Below are positions 8,211 to 15,238 of a stretch of 64,000 bases of DNA, piece by piece (position 1 is the first letter of the stretch; each line of letters begins with the position of its first letter). The notes under the pieces are model-generated. The model ran no database searches. It was given only the letters and a program-made list of their open reading frames with translations, and had not been told where the DNA came from. The stretch spans positions 1 to 64,000 of IMG/VR virus record IMGVR_UViG_3300024518_003060. One strand, written 5' to 3'. This DNA comes from a virus. Made by a program: the position numbers and the translations under genes.

Positions 8211-8711
8211 TTAATCCGTGAAAGTAGCAATGCTTGCTGGATTCGCGTGTGTGGTGATCAGGTTGGCCTGAGTGGTCCAAAACCCTGCCTCGTTACAAGT
8301 AACCGTAACAGTATCGCCTGCGTCTCCACCAGAAGTGGCGCCGGTTTTATGCATAAAGACCTTATTCAATCCAGAAGCCTTGAGGACGACCTGGACCAGA
8401 AACTGATCGGCTGTAGTACTGAGTACAACCGCTTTGCCATAAAACTTATCGGCGGTTTGCGACAGTATGTGGTGATTGGCAGCGGCTCCTGCGATCAACA
8501 TGAAGGTATAGTTTAGACCAACCTCTGCGTCTGGAAGCGTGATATCATGCGCTGAACCGTGTGTCCAGTGGATAAGCGCTCCCGAATCGTTAGCAGTTAA
8601 AGTTTTTGCTGCGCTAACAGCCAACAACTGCCTTTTTAGAAATTTCAATTGATTTTTATTTTCATTGATTAGGCTTTTAATTCTAGCCCAACCTACTCTT
8701 TTTGTTCCCAT
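8211..8711 (-). CDS. Virion protein, possibly capsid decoration
   Basis: 166 aa from an ATG at 8711 with AGGGAGGG upstream. A Lys-rich helical leader (about residues 1-32) precedes a beta-rich domain starting 'LTANDSGALIHW', then 'DITLPDAEVGLNYTFMLIAGA', and ending in short strands with Gly-Gly turns. This 'tell-tale' LTAxDSG / ITLP / GLxYTF pattern is common in small structural proteins encoded near phage capsid genes. It directly follows the major capsid gene but is separated from it by a terminator and has its own promoter-like element. A head decoration role is therefore likely but inferred. A fibre-like role is the alternative. Confidence 0.6.
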   Translation of the reverse strand: MGTKRVGWARIKSLINENKNQLKFLKRQLLAVSAAKTLTANDSGALIHWTHGSAHDITLPDAEVGLNYTFMLIAGAAANHHILSQTADKFYGKAVVLSTTADQFLVQVVLKASGLNKVFMHKTGATSGGDAGDTVTVTCNEAGFWTTQANLITTHANPASIATFTD

Positions 8712-8768
8712 AGTATTATCCCTCCCTTGGAATTACCATTTTAATCATGTCATTAAAACATGGGTAGG

Positions 8769-8777
8769 ATAAGTAGT
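8769..8777 (-). promoter_or_regulatory. ACTACTTAT element upstream of the 166-aa virion gene
   Basis: The minus strand reads AGACTACTTATCC, 58 nt before the ATG at 8711 and just after the capsid-gene terminator. It shares ACTACTTAT with the clpX upstream region at almost the same spacing, which supports a promoter function. Confidence 0.3.
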
Positions 8778-8811
8778 CTATAGGATAGTTTTCAATACAG
8801 CGCTTTTAAAT

Positions 8812-8853
8812 TAGACAAAAGAAAAGCCCTGGCTCAATTAAGGGCCAGGGCTT
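8812..8853 (-). terminator. Intrinsic terminator after the major capsid gene
   Basis: A perfect 9-bp stem (aagccctgg / ccagggctt at 8824-8832 and 8845-8853) with a 12-nt loop lies about 30 nt beyond the capsid stop. On the minus strand it is followed by TTCTTTTGTC. This is a typical rho-independent terminator layout, suited to a highly expressed gene. Confidence 0.8.
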
Positions 8854-8884
8854 ATCACGATTGGTTACAATCAGTTAGCTAAAA

Positions 8885-10684
8885 TTAGCTAGTCGCACCT
8901 GCTTCACCGAGCATACCGCGAACAATGACAAGACCGTACATATCGGGTCGAACCATCTTCTTGGCATAACGGGTCATGACACCCTTACGAGGCACGAAGT
9001 CTTCCACACCAAAGATGGTGGGAGTAACTTGCAGTGGAACATAAGGAGAGTAAACATAACCACTCTCAAGGAAGCTGCTTCCTTTACGACCTACGAGAAC
9101 AAGATTTCGTGGGAAGTAAGGATCAACATAGACGTCGTAACGCTTACTCAAAGAACCAACTTGTTGGGTTCCAGCAGTACCTTTGCTATCGTCGTGAGTG
9201 ACGTTAGCGCGGAATCCGCTTGTGAACTCAAGAATGTTGGCAACCTCCGGGGAAGTTACAACAAAGTTGGCGCCGCCTCTCAGAGTCTTACGATGGATCT
9301 GAGCGGACACATCATTGATGGTCTCGCCAAGAGTCTCGTACCACTCAGAAACAGTACCAGTAAAGTCAGGAGCAGCAGACGCTGCACCTTTCTCATTACC
9401 AGTCTTCTTATCTACAAACAAACCGGGGGAACGTGACCAGTAGTAAGTAGCGCCTGTAGAACCTTTAACAAGGTCTGTGAGGATCTCGCGATCAATTTCA
9501 AGAGCAATTTGCTCAGAAAGGATCGAAGTAAGCTCAACCTCGGCATCCAAGTTATGGTATGCGTTGAGGTCTTGACCAAGTTCTGGAGTCCACTTTGCTT
9601 TGAGCTTTTTAGTCATTGCGGTGACTGACACCGAATCGACCTTCAAGTTAATCTCGGGGATGTTTGACGTGTCTTCCAAGCCCCAGTCATCTTGACCAAC
9701 AACAGCGCCGATAGCATTGCCACTTGACGCTTTACCGGCAGCACCAAAGTTATCAACAATTGCGAAGCTTGCTGTGGTTTGAGGGCCTTTAAGTACTTCA
9801 GCACAAACATTAGCGGATACACCGTCAGCAGCAACAACAACCAAGACATCAGCACTACCGCGATCTGCGGAAGCACCGATTGAAGAACTAAATTGTGTCA
9901 AACGACGAAGGTGATGCACCGAAGAACTATTCGAAATCTTCAAAGCTGTGAGGTCATCGAAATTCATTCCAGTTCCATTAGTAGCACCAGTAAGGTGACT
10001 TTTTGGAATAGTACCAATAGCAAAGTTAGTAGTACCAGACGTAAACGCAGGATCATACTGTAGAAGGCTATAAACTTTATCCAAGTGAGCCTGTGTGATA
10101 CCAGATTGGTTAATGCCGCCGTCAAATGTAGCATCTTTATCTGCTCCATAAGAACCAGAATAAAGAATGGTCAAATGAGTTGACGTGTGTGACGCTGAAG
10201 GTGAGGAATAACCATTAGTTAGGTTATAAAATTGACCGGCGTTTGTTCCAACATCGCCAGTTAAATCGACACCACCAGTAACCGCCTGACCAACAACATC
10301 GCCACCGTAAAGTGACTTGCCAGCGCCGGGTCCAAGACCATCACGTTGGAACGTGAAATCAAGGAAGAAGATGAGACCACTGGGTAGACTCATCGGTTGA
10401 ACACTAACGAGATCGTTAGCGATCAAAGAACCAAAAACGCGGCGAACGATGGGGAATGCAACGGATGCAAAACCTTCAACGTCACCACTGCTCATGGCAG
10501 TAGCAGCTTCGCGAAGAAGCTCTTTGGCTTGGTTTTCAAGCAATCGAGCCATAGTCGTGCGACTATGATCGGCTTCCAAACCCTCAAGAAGACCTGTTTT
10601 CTCCCATTTATTTAGTAGAGCAGCGCCTTCCTTACTCATATCGCGTGAAACGATACCTTCTGTAAGTTTTTGTAAAATGGACAT
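8885..10684 (-). CDS. gp23: Major capsid protein (gp23-like)
   Basis: 599 aa HK97-fold capsid subunit of the T4 type. The N-terminus has 'RTTMARLLENQAKELL' followed by 'FASVAFPIVRRVFGSLIANDLVSVQPMSLPSGLIFFLDF', a hallmark block of gp23-like proteins. The C-terminus has 'YVYSPYVPLQVTPT' and 'KGVMTRYAKKMVRPDMYGLV'. In T4 the gp21 protease removes an N-terminal piece after an (L/I)-x-E site. Here LLE (32-34) and GLE (35-37) are candidate sites, implying a propeptide of about 34-37 aa, shorter than in T4 (inference). The ATG at 10684 follows AAAGGAG. The scaffold gene lies upstream and a strong terminator downstream. Confidence 0.95.
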   Translation of the reverse strand: MSILQKLTEGIVSRDMSKEGAALLNKWEKTGLLEGLEADHSRTTMARLLENQAKELLREAATAMSSGDVEGFASVAFPIVRRVFGSLIANDLVSVQPMSLPSGLIFFLDFTFQRDGLGPGAGKSLYGGDVVGQAVTGGVDLTGDVGTNAGQFYNLTNGYSSPSASHTSTHLTILYSGSYGADKDATFDGGINQSGITQAHLDKVYSLLQYDPAFTSGTTNFAIGTIPKSHLTGATNGTGMNFDDLTALKISNSSSVHHLRRLTQFSSSIGASADRGSADVLVVVAADGVSANVCAEVLKGPQTTASFAIVDNFGAAGKASSGNAIGAVVGQDDWGLEDTSNIPEINLKVDSVSVTAMTKKLKAKWTPELGQDLNAYHNLDAEVELTSILSEQIALEIDREILTDLVKGSTGATYYWSRSPGLFVDKKTGNEKGAASAAPDFTGTVSEWYETLGETINDVSAQIHRKTLRGGANFVVTSPEVANILEFTSGFRANVTHDDSKGTAGTQQVGSLSKRYDVYVDPYFPRNLVLVGRKGSSFLESGYVYSPYVPLQVTPTIFGVEDFVPRKGVMTRYAKKMVRPDMYGLVIVRGMLGEAGATS

Positions 10685-10716
10685 TTTATTAACTCCTTTT
10701 TGTAATGTTTATTTAA

Positions 10717-12096
10717 TTATTTAAGTCCAGCGAGAGCTTTCATTCTCTCGGCAAAAGGATCATTATCCTTTCTTTTCTCCTCTTTACGAGGAAGGAATGC
10801 TGAAGAGCTACGAGTGACTACTTCGTTCAGTGATTCTGGAACTTTATGCCGATTGGCAGTTCCCACTGTACTTTGAAGAGTTTCAAAGATTACCTTTGCT
10901 TCTTCAACTGAATTGGTATTTTGTATAGCTTCAACAATTCTATCCTTTTGCCGCTCATTCAGGGAGACACTATCTAAAATACGATTTTGATATAGTAACT
11001 TAGCATTTAGCAAATTACTTTCATTAAGCTCGTTTTTAAGCTTATTAATGATTGTGCCATACTTATCAACTTTTTTCTCTAATCGCTGGGCTTTGCCATT
11101 GAGTCTTTTTTGTTCTTTGATAAGGTTTTTGTTCTTTCTTTTGTTCTCGAAATGGACTTCTCCTTCAAGATCGCCACTAGCGGACCGGCAATCCTTTGCG
11201 CTATGGGCAAAAGAGCCATCTGGGCATTTGTAATTCTTTGGTTCAGAATCGACTTCCGCCTCAAACAAATCTATTTCTTCATAGAGATCGTCATCTTCAA
11301 ACATAGGCTTTGCTGTAGCGGCAGCGGCAGCGGCCCGACGGCGTTTTTGTTCGGCGCGCCACCTAATCTCGTCCACTTCAGCCTGTGTCACCTTCTCGGC
11401 GCTTCTTTGGAATTCACCGGCCCAGCCCTCAATCGCTCCCTCGGGACCGAAATCATAGGCGGGAGTGCGGCTCTCGTCTTCTTCTTCGTACAAACCGCCG
11501 TCTCCGTCGTCGTCTTCATCTATCAATTCAACGCCTTCTTGGGCCAATGCTGAATCGTAAATGTCTTCGTCGATAGTGAGTTCTTCGTCAAAAAGATTGA
11601 ACTCTTCAGAAACAACGTCAAAGTCTTCATCAAGAGGATCGCCTTCTTCGAGGTCAATAACCTCTAGTACGTCATCTTCTTCAAGGACGTCATCTTCAAA
11701 AAGCGGATTTCCTTCAAAAAGAATTTCTTCGGCTGCGGAAAATAAGTTTTCTTCTAGCTTGGTAAGGTTCAGATCAACATAATCTTTTTCGTTAGTGGTT
11801 TGTAGGAAAGGGAGTTGCTCAAGAATTGAAGTTACGTCGGCTGATGTTTCGCTTTCTTCTACGCCGCCTTCTCCTGTATCGCCTTCCATACCGCCCATTT
11901 CTGCCATAGGATCTCCGCCGCCTTCAGCGCCCATTCCGGCTAATTCTGCCATGGGATCTTCCTGCTCAAGAATTTTATCAACAGTATCTTTTATCTCTTT
12001 TTGATATCTCTCTATAATGGCCTCTTGCGCGTTCTGCTGCGCGGCCTCTTTCAATTCTTTTGCATCGATAATGGCTTGTTCTAACATTGAAGACAT
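10717..12096 (-). CDS. gp22: Prohead core scaffolding protein (gp22-like)
   Basis: 459 aa. The N-terminal half is strongly acidic and low-complexity, with Gly-Met-rich and Asp/Glu-rich stretches up to about residue 215. A Cys-containing patch 'YKCPDGSFAHSAKDC' follows, then a Lys/Glu coiled coil ('KAQRLEKKVDKYGTI') and a C-terminal 'LNERQKDRIVEAIQ' helix. Acidic N-terminus, coiled coil and position just before the gp23 gene are typical of the gp22 internal scaffold, which is cut up by the prohead protease before packaging. Several L/I-x-E sites are present. The ATG at 12096 follows AAAGGAG. The assignment relies on context and composition as much as on direct similarity. Confidence 0.75.
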   Translation of the reverse strand: MSSMLEQAIIDAKELKEAAQQNAQEAIIERYQKEIKDTVDKILEQEDPMAELAGMGAEGGGDPMAEMGGMEGDTGEGGVEESETSADVTSILEQLPFLQTTNEKDYVDLNLTKLEENLFSAAEEILFEGNPLFEDDVLEEDDVLEVIDLEEGDPLDEDFDVVSEEFNLFDEELTIDEDIYDSALAQEGVELIDEDDDGDGGLYEEEDESRTPAYDFGPEGAIEGWAGEFQRSAEKVTQAEVDEIRWRAEQKRRRAAAAAATAKPMFEDDDLYEEIDLFEAEVDSEPKNYKCPDGSFAHSAKDCRSASGDLEGEVHFENKRKNKNLIKEQKRLNGKAQRLEKKVDKYGTIINKLKNELNESNLLNAKLLYQNRILDSVSLNERQKDRIVEAIQNTNSVEEAKVIFETLQSTVGTANRHKVPESLNEVVTRSSSAFLPRKEEKRKDNDPFAERMKALAGLK

Positions 12097-12138
12097 AAAT
12101 TAGCTCCTTTCGCTATGACTAATTAGTTTAAAGTAACC

Positions 12139-12147
12139 ATAAATACC
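12139..12147 (-). promoter_or_regulatory. TATTTAT-type element upstream of the scaffold gene
   Basis: The minus strand reads GGTATTTAT 43 nt before the ATG at 12096, inside the 59-bp gap after the bS21 gene. It matches the last seven bases of the ACTATTTAT element seen elsewhere but not the first two. It is a weaker member of the set. Confidence 0.2.
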
Positions 12148-12155
12148 ATTTTTTA

Positions 12156-12383
12156 TTAGGGTTCTTTATAGGTGTTCCGTTGACGATGAAGTTTTTCGAT
12201 CACTTTTCTTCTTCTTCGCCTTTCTTTTCTGCGCTTATCGGAGGGTTTTTCATAATAACGATTTTCTAAGACCCTTTCTATAATGCGCTCTTTTTTTACT
12301 TTTTTGTTGAAGCGCCTGATGAGTCTATCGAGAGTTTCGTCTCTAAACTTTGGTCTGACTTCTGCTCTCACTGCTCTAGACAT
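12156..12383 (-). CDS. rpsU: Phage-encoded ribosomal protein bS21
   Basis: 75 aa, close to the 71 aa of E. coli RpsU. It keeps the family pattern: 'LDRLIRRFNKKVKKE' (bS21 'ALRRFKR..EK'), 'NRYYEKPSDKRRK' (bS21 'REFYEKPTTERKR'), then a basic helical tail. bS21 sits in the small subunit near the anti-Shine-Dalgarno region and affects translation initiation. Phage copies are known and are thought to exchange into host ribosomes and favour phage mRNAs; that role here is inferred. The ATG at 12383 follows TTAGGAG. It lies between the 136-aa gene and the scaffold gene, so it would be made with the head proteins. Confidence 0.88.
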   Translation of the reverse strand: MSRAVRAEVRPKFRDETLDRLIRRFNKKVKKERIIERVLENRYYEKPSDKRRKERRRRRKVIEKLHRQRNTYKEP

Positions 12384-12391
12384 ATAAGCTC

Positions 12392-12802
12392 CTAAATCAT
12401 ATCCTTCCAGCTTCTTCCTGAGACGGCCATAATGCCACTCAGATCTACTCCAGCGTCATTTGGATCTACGCCTGCGAGTGCGCCGCCTTGTCCCTGCGAA
12501 TCAGGAGCGCCAGCTTGAGAAATCGGTTCGGTTCCTTCGAAAATGTCTGCTCCGAAGCCTGTGGCGTTCAGCATTTTTCGCTTTTGTTCTTTTAGTCTCC
12601 GCTGTTTTTCTTCGAGGATCTGTAGTCGCTGGGTGTCAAGTTCTCGGTTATCAACAACTTTCTTCTCCACAATGACGTTGGAGTTTAGTCCTCTTACCAC
12701 TTCCGAAATAACGTTGGAAAGGAGACCGCCTTCAAGAAGGACGTCTTTTATACATTCCTCTACAATAGGTTTTAAAACTCTCTTAAGATCTGATTTTTTC
12801 AT
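12392..12802 (-). CDS. Head-operon protein of unknown function (136 aa)
   Basis: 136 aa. The N-terminus ('KKSDLKRVLKPIVEECIKDVLLEGG') and a Lys/Arg/Glu coiled coil at about residues 55-80 precede a Gly/Ala/Asp-rich linker and a short 'SWKDMI' end. No catalytic motif is seen. It lies 3 nt after the prohead protease gene and 8 nt before bS21. In T4 the small core proteins gp67 and gp68 are encoded beside gp21, so a minor prohead-core role is plausible, but I recognise no direct similarity. Confidence 0.6.
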   Translation of the reverse strand: MKKSDLKRVLKPIVEECIKDVLLEGGLLSNVISEVVRGLNSNVIVEKKVVDNRELDTQRLQILEEKQRRLKEQKRKMLNATGFGADIFEGTEPISQAGAPDSQGQGGALAGVDPNDAGVDLSGIMAVSGRSWKDMI

Positions 12803-12805
12803 AGA

Positions 12806-13453
12806 TTATCCTAGTTTAATAGCGTTAAGGGCGCGATTGATACGGTCACCTCTTGTAAAGTGCCCGTTGACAATGCCTTGACTCTCGTTCATTTTGATGC
12901 TAATCGTTCCAGGCTCCAGCATATAAGCGCCAGGAGCAGATGGTTCGGAAACTGCGTCAAAACAAATCAATTGTAGGTCTGGTTGGACAACTTGAACAGA
13001 ATCGCCAGAGTCATCTTTTCCTTCTTTGAGAGAGCCTAACGCTCTTGAGGAAAAACCAAACTTTACTCCGCTATCGTAAAGTCCACGCAATATTTTGCCA
13101 GAGGGCGTTTGTAGCACTTTAATGGTTCCGATGACGTCATCACCGTCCCACCAAATTCTTGTGACCATATGAGATGCGTTCTTCAAATTGATGACTGAAT
13201 CATCAGGATGGTCGCATTCGCCAAGTGCTCTATTATCTTTAACAAGTTTCTGGTAATTTTCGATTTCTCGTCTTAGGACGTCGAGGGGATAGGTTCTTCC
13301 GTTGCCATTTTTCGCGTCAGCTTGTTGAAGCTTTGCTGGAAACACAAGAAAGCCTTCAGTGACCATTCTTTTCTCAGATTCATTCAATAAATCTTGACAG
13401 CCACGGTCATCACATTTTAATTCAAAAAACTCTCTCAGTAAAACTTGACTCAT
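12806..13453 (-). CDS. gp21: Prohead maturation protease (gp21-like)
   Basis: 215 aa from the ATG at 13453. AAGGA ends 6 nt before that codon, while it touches the alternative ATG at 13459. The serine-protease landmarks of the T4 gp21 family are visible: 'NGNGRTYP' (50-56), the catalytic His in 'GECDHPD' (His82), 'SHMVTRIWWDGDDVIGTI' (95-111), and the nucleophile region 'GFSSRALGS' (133-141, Ser135 or Ser136). The protease is packaged in the prohead and cleaves scaffold and capsid at (L/I)-x-E sites. T4 gp21 is 212 aa, so the length fits. It is followed by the core-protein genes and preceded by a 75-bp gap that shows only a short hairpin. Confidence 0.88.
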   Translation of the reverse strand: MSQVLLREFFELKCDDRGCQDLLNESEKRMVTEGFLVFPAKLQQADAKNGNGRTYPLDVLRREIENYQKLVKDNRALGECDHPDDSVINLKNASHMVTRIWWDGDDVIGTIKVLQTPSGKILRGLYDSGVKFGFSSRALGSLKEGKDDSGDSVQVVQPDLQLICFDAVSEPSAPGAYMLEPGTISIKMNESQGIVNGHFTRGDRINRALNAIKLG

Positions 13454-13534
13454 TGTCATTCCTTGATTGCGGTCTCACTCCGCATGATATAAGATCCGCT
13501 ACAACAGCGTCGAACTGGTTGAAGCTTCCATTTT

Positions 13535-13864
13535 TTAAAGAACATTTTGATCACCTTCTTTTTTATGATAGACTTTGAAACCAAAGTCGTTTACCAAGAC
13601 ACTTATAAGATAACTTGTGCCTGAGCCTAAGCATCCTAAAATAAGTAAATTGGCTAAATTATACTCAAATGTAAATAGTTCTGTGTATTTATTTATACAA
13701 AACAAAAAGATAGAAACCCAAAAGCCCATACACATAGGGCAATGAAATAACTTGCCAAAACCATTAAGCCATGTTCTCTCGGGGCGAATCTTGTTGAATA
13801 TTGGTCCACAAACGAGAATTTGTGTAAGGCCATACGCAGCTAAAATAAAATAAACTAATTCCAT
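13535..13864 (-). CDS. Three-helix membrane protein with CPMC motif, unknown function
   Basis: 109 aa. Three hydrophobic segments are visible: about residues 3-23, 46-58 and 69-92. A 'HCPMCMGFW' motif (Cys42, Cys45) lies just before the second. The CxxC next to a membrane segment could bind metal or be redox active, but no family role is known to me. Small membrane proteins with HCPMC(M/L)GFW occur in other myovirus genomes. It lies 2 nt after the 184-aa gene in the head operon, and a membrane protein there is unexpected. It has no strong ribosome binding site and may be translationally coupled. Confidence 0.6.
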   Translation of the reverse strand: MELVYFILAAYGLTQILVCGPIFNKIRPERTWLNGFGKLFHCPMCMGFWVSIFLFCINKYTELFTFEYNLANLLILGCLGSGTSYLISVLVNDFGFKVYHKKEGDQNVL

Positions 13865-13866
13865 TT

Positions 13867-14421
13867 TTACTTGTTTACTTTTTCCTGGAACATACCAAAG
13901 GCGTTGTTGCCGCTGCCGCCAGTGGGAGAACTGCCATAATAGTTCGTTCCCTTGTGGGGGTCGTGGGGAACTTTACCAAGTTCTGTGGTTTCGTCGTCTG
14001 GCGGCTTCGTGAGTTCTTTTTCATAAGAATCCTGATAGTCGTCTACAATATCACCAAAGTGTAATTCATCTTTTAGAAACTTGGTGATCAAATAAATGGC
14101 AATATGAGTGGGATCAACCGCTGGTTGACTTACTTTGTCGGCCAACATTGTTCCCTGTAACGAACCAAAAACGTTTGAGGATCGAACAGAGCCGTGTTTA
14201 CAAATTCCCTTTCTTGTGAGGAAGTCAAACAGGCGAGACTGGAGGGCATAAATGTGATCCGCATATTCTTTTTTGGGAAACGTGAGGACACGATTTTCGT
14301 CAGGTGAAATCATGATATCGATATCTGGATGGTCAAGAATAACAATATCTCCAGCGATATTCTTCTTGGCTTTTAGTCGTAGTTTGGCATCTATAGGATC
14401 ATCAATTTTAATTTTAATCAT
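13867..14421 (-). CDS. Head-operon protein of unknown function (184 aa)
   Basis: 184 aa. It begins with a short beta-rich basic domain ('IKIKIDDPIDAKLRLKAK'), has a central helical part ('YALQSRLFDFLTRKG') and ends in a Gly/Ser/Asn-rich tail. No signal peptide, membrane segment or enzyme motif is visible. It overlaps the upstream 274-aa gene by 8 nt and precedes the membrane protein gene by 2 nt, so it is part of the portal-protease operon. A minor head component is a reasonable guess only. Confidence 0.55.
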   Translation of the reverse strand: MIKIKIDDPIDAKLRLKAKKNIAGDIVILDHPDIDIMISPDENRVLTFPKKEYADHIYALQSRLFDFLTRKGICKHGSVRSSNVFGSLQGTMLADKVSQPAVDPTHIAIYLITKFLKDELHFGDIVDDYQDSYEKELTKPPDDETTELGKVPHDPHKGTNYYGSSPTGGSGNNAFGMFQEKVNK

Positions 14422-15238
14422 TGGTGGAGATCTCTTTTATTAATTGTTGAATCTGTGTGATCTTATATATAAATGTCTCATTTAGGGGACTTTTACTACT
14501 GCTCTTAAGAAACTCAAGAACTTTGCCATATTTTTCTTTCATACTAACGTCTTTTAGAACTTCTTTGTCTTTGGAATTGATTTCTAGTGTTTCAATTAGT
14601 CTGCCAATTTCGCGATCTAAGTAAATTTTAAATTCGAGGCCGTCATCTGAAAACGATTTAATATATTTATTGAGAAGATCCTTCTGTTCCGATAAAAGAG
14701 TTTTGCTGTAGGTTTTGTTGAACCTCTTCACAAATGTATTAATAACTGAATTGTTTATTTTTACTTCTTTCACGGGTTTGGAAGAATCTTCAGAAATCAT
14801 ATTGTTAATGATCTGTTCTTCTAGCAAAACTTTAGCCGTTGGCTTGAGTTCATCATTAAAAAGTTGACCGATACTTGCCAGAAACTTATAAGATGGAACA
14901 AAATTAGAAAAAACTGATTTTGAAATCTTTTTGTTAATCTGGGAGATGACATGGCTTTGCTCTTTGAACAATTCTCTCTTGTCAATCCCAAACCTGCTTG
15001 AGAGAGTTTCCTTAAGTAATTTTGAAGCAAACCTTTCGTTTACATTCTTAGTCTCGGCAAGTGTCTTATATAATACAAGATCTTTATAGAGGACGCTTCT
15101 CTTGTTGAAGTGTTTTTTCAATAAGGAGACCGCTATATCTCGCTTGTCCTTGCTTTCGTTGATCGTTTGCTTGATAACTTCTCTAATCAAAGCCTCGTAA
15201 ATAAAACCAGTATTTCTTTTTTTGTTATGTTTATTCAT
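14414..15238 (-). CDS. Head-operon protein of unknown function (274 aa)
   Basis: 274 aa, mostly alpha-helical and Lys/Glu/Ser-rich, starting 'MNKHNKKRNTGFIYEALIREV'. No catalytic motif or transmembrane segment can be seen. The start overlaps the end of the portal gene by 8 nt and the end overlaps the next gene by 8 nt, giving a tightly coupled portal to protease operon. Proteins with this N-terminal signature recur after portal genes in marine myoviruses as far as I recall, without a known role. Confidence 0.55.
   Translation of the reverse strand: MNKHNKKRNTGFIYEALIREVIKQTINESKDKRDIAVSLLKKHFNKRSVLYKDLVLYKTLAETKNVNERFASKLLKETLSSRFGIDKRELFKEQSHVISQINKKISKSVFSNFVPSYKFLASIGQLFNDELKPTAKVLLEEQIINNMISEDSSKPVKEVKINNSVINTFVKRFNKTYSKTLLSEQKDLLNKYIKSFSDDGLEFKIYLDREIGRLIETLEINSKDKEVLKDVSMKEKYGKVLEFLKSSSKSPLNETFIYKITQIQQLIKEISTND

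Noticed and set aside
8735-8760. Small inverted repeat CATGT...ACATG as an operator
   Set aside because: The arms are only 5 bp with a 7-nt loop and no second copy near other starts, so chance is a sufficient explanation.
13460-13534. Possible tRNA in the gap before the protease gene
   Set aside because: Only a short tgcgg/ccgca hairpin and a GAAGCTTC palindrome are present. There is no acceptor stem, no TPsiC arm and no CCA-like end.
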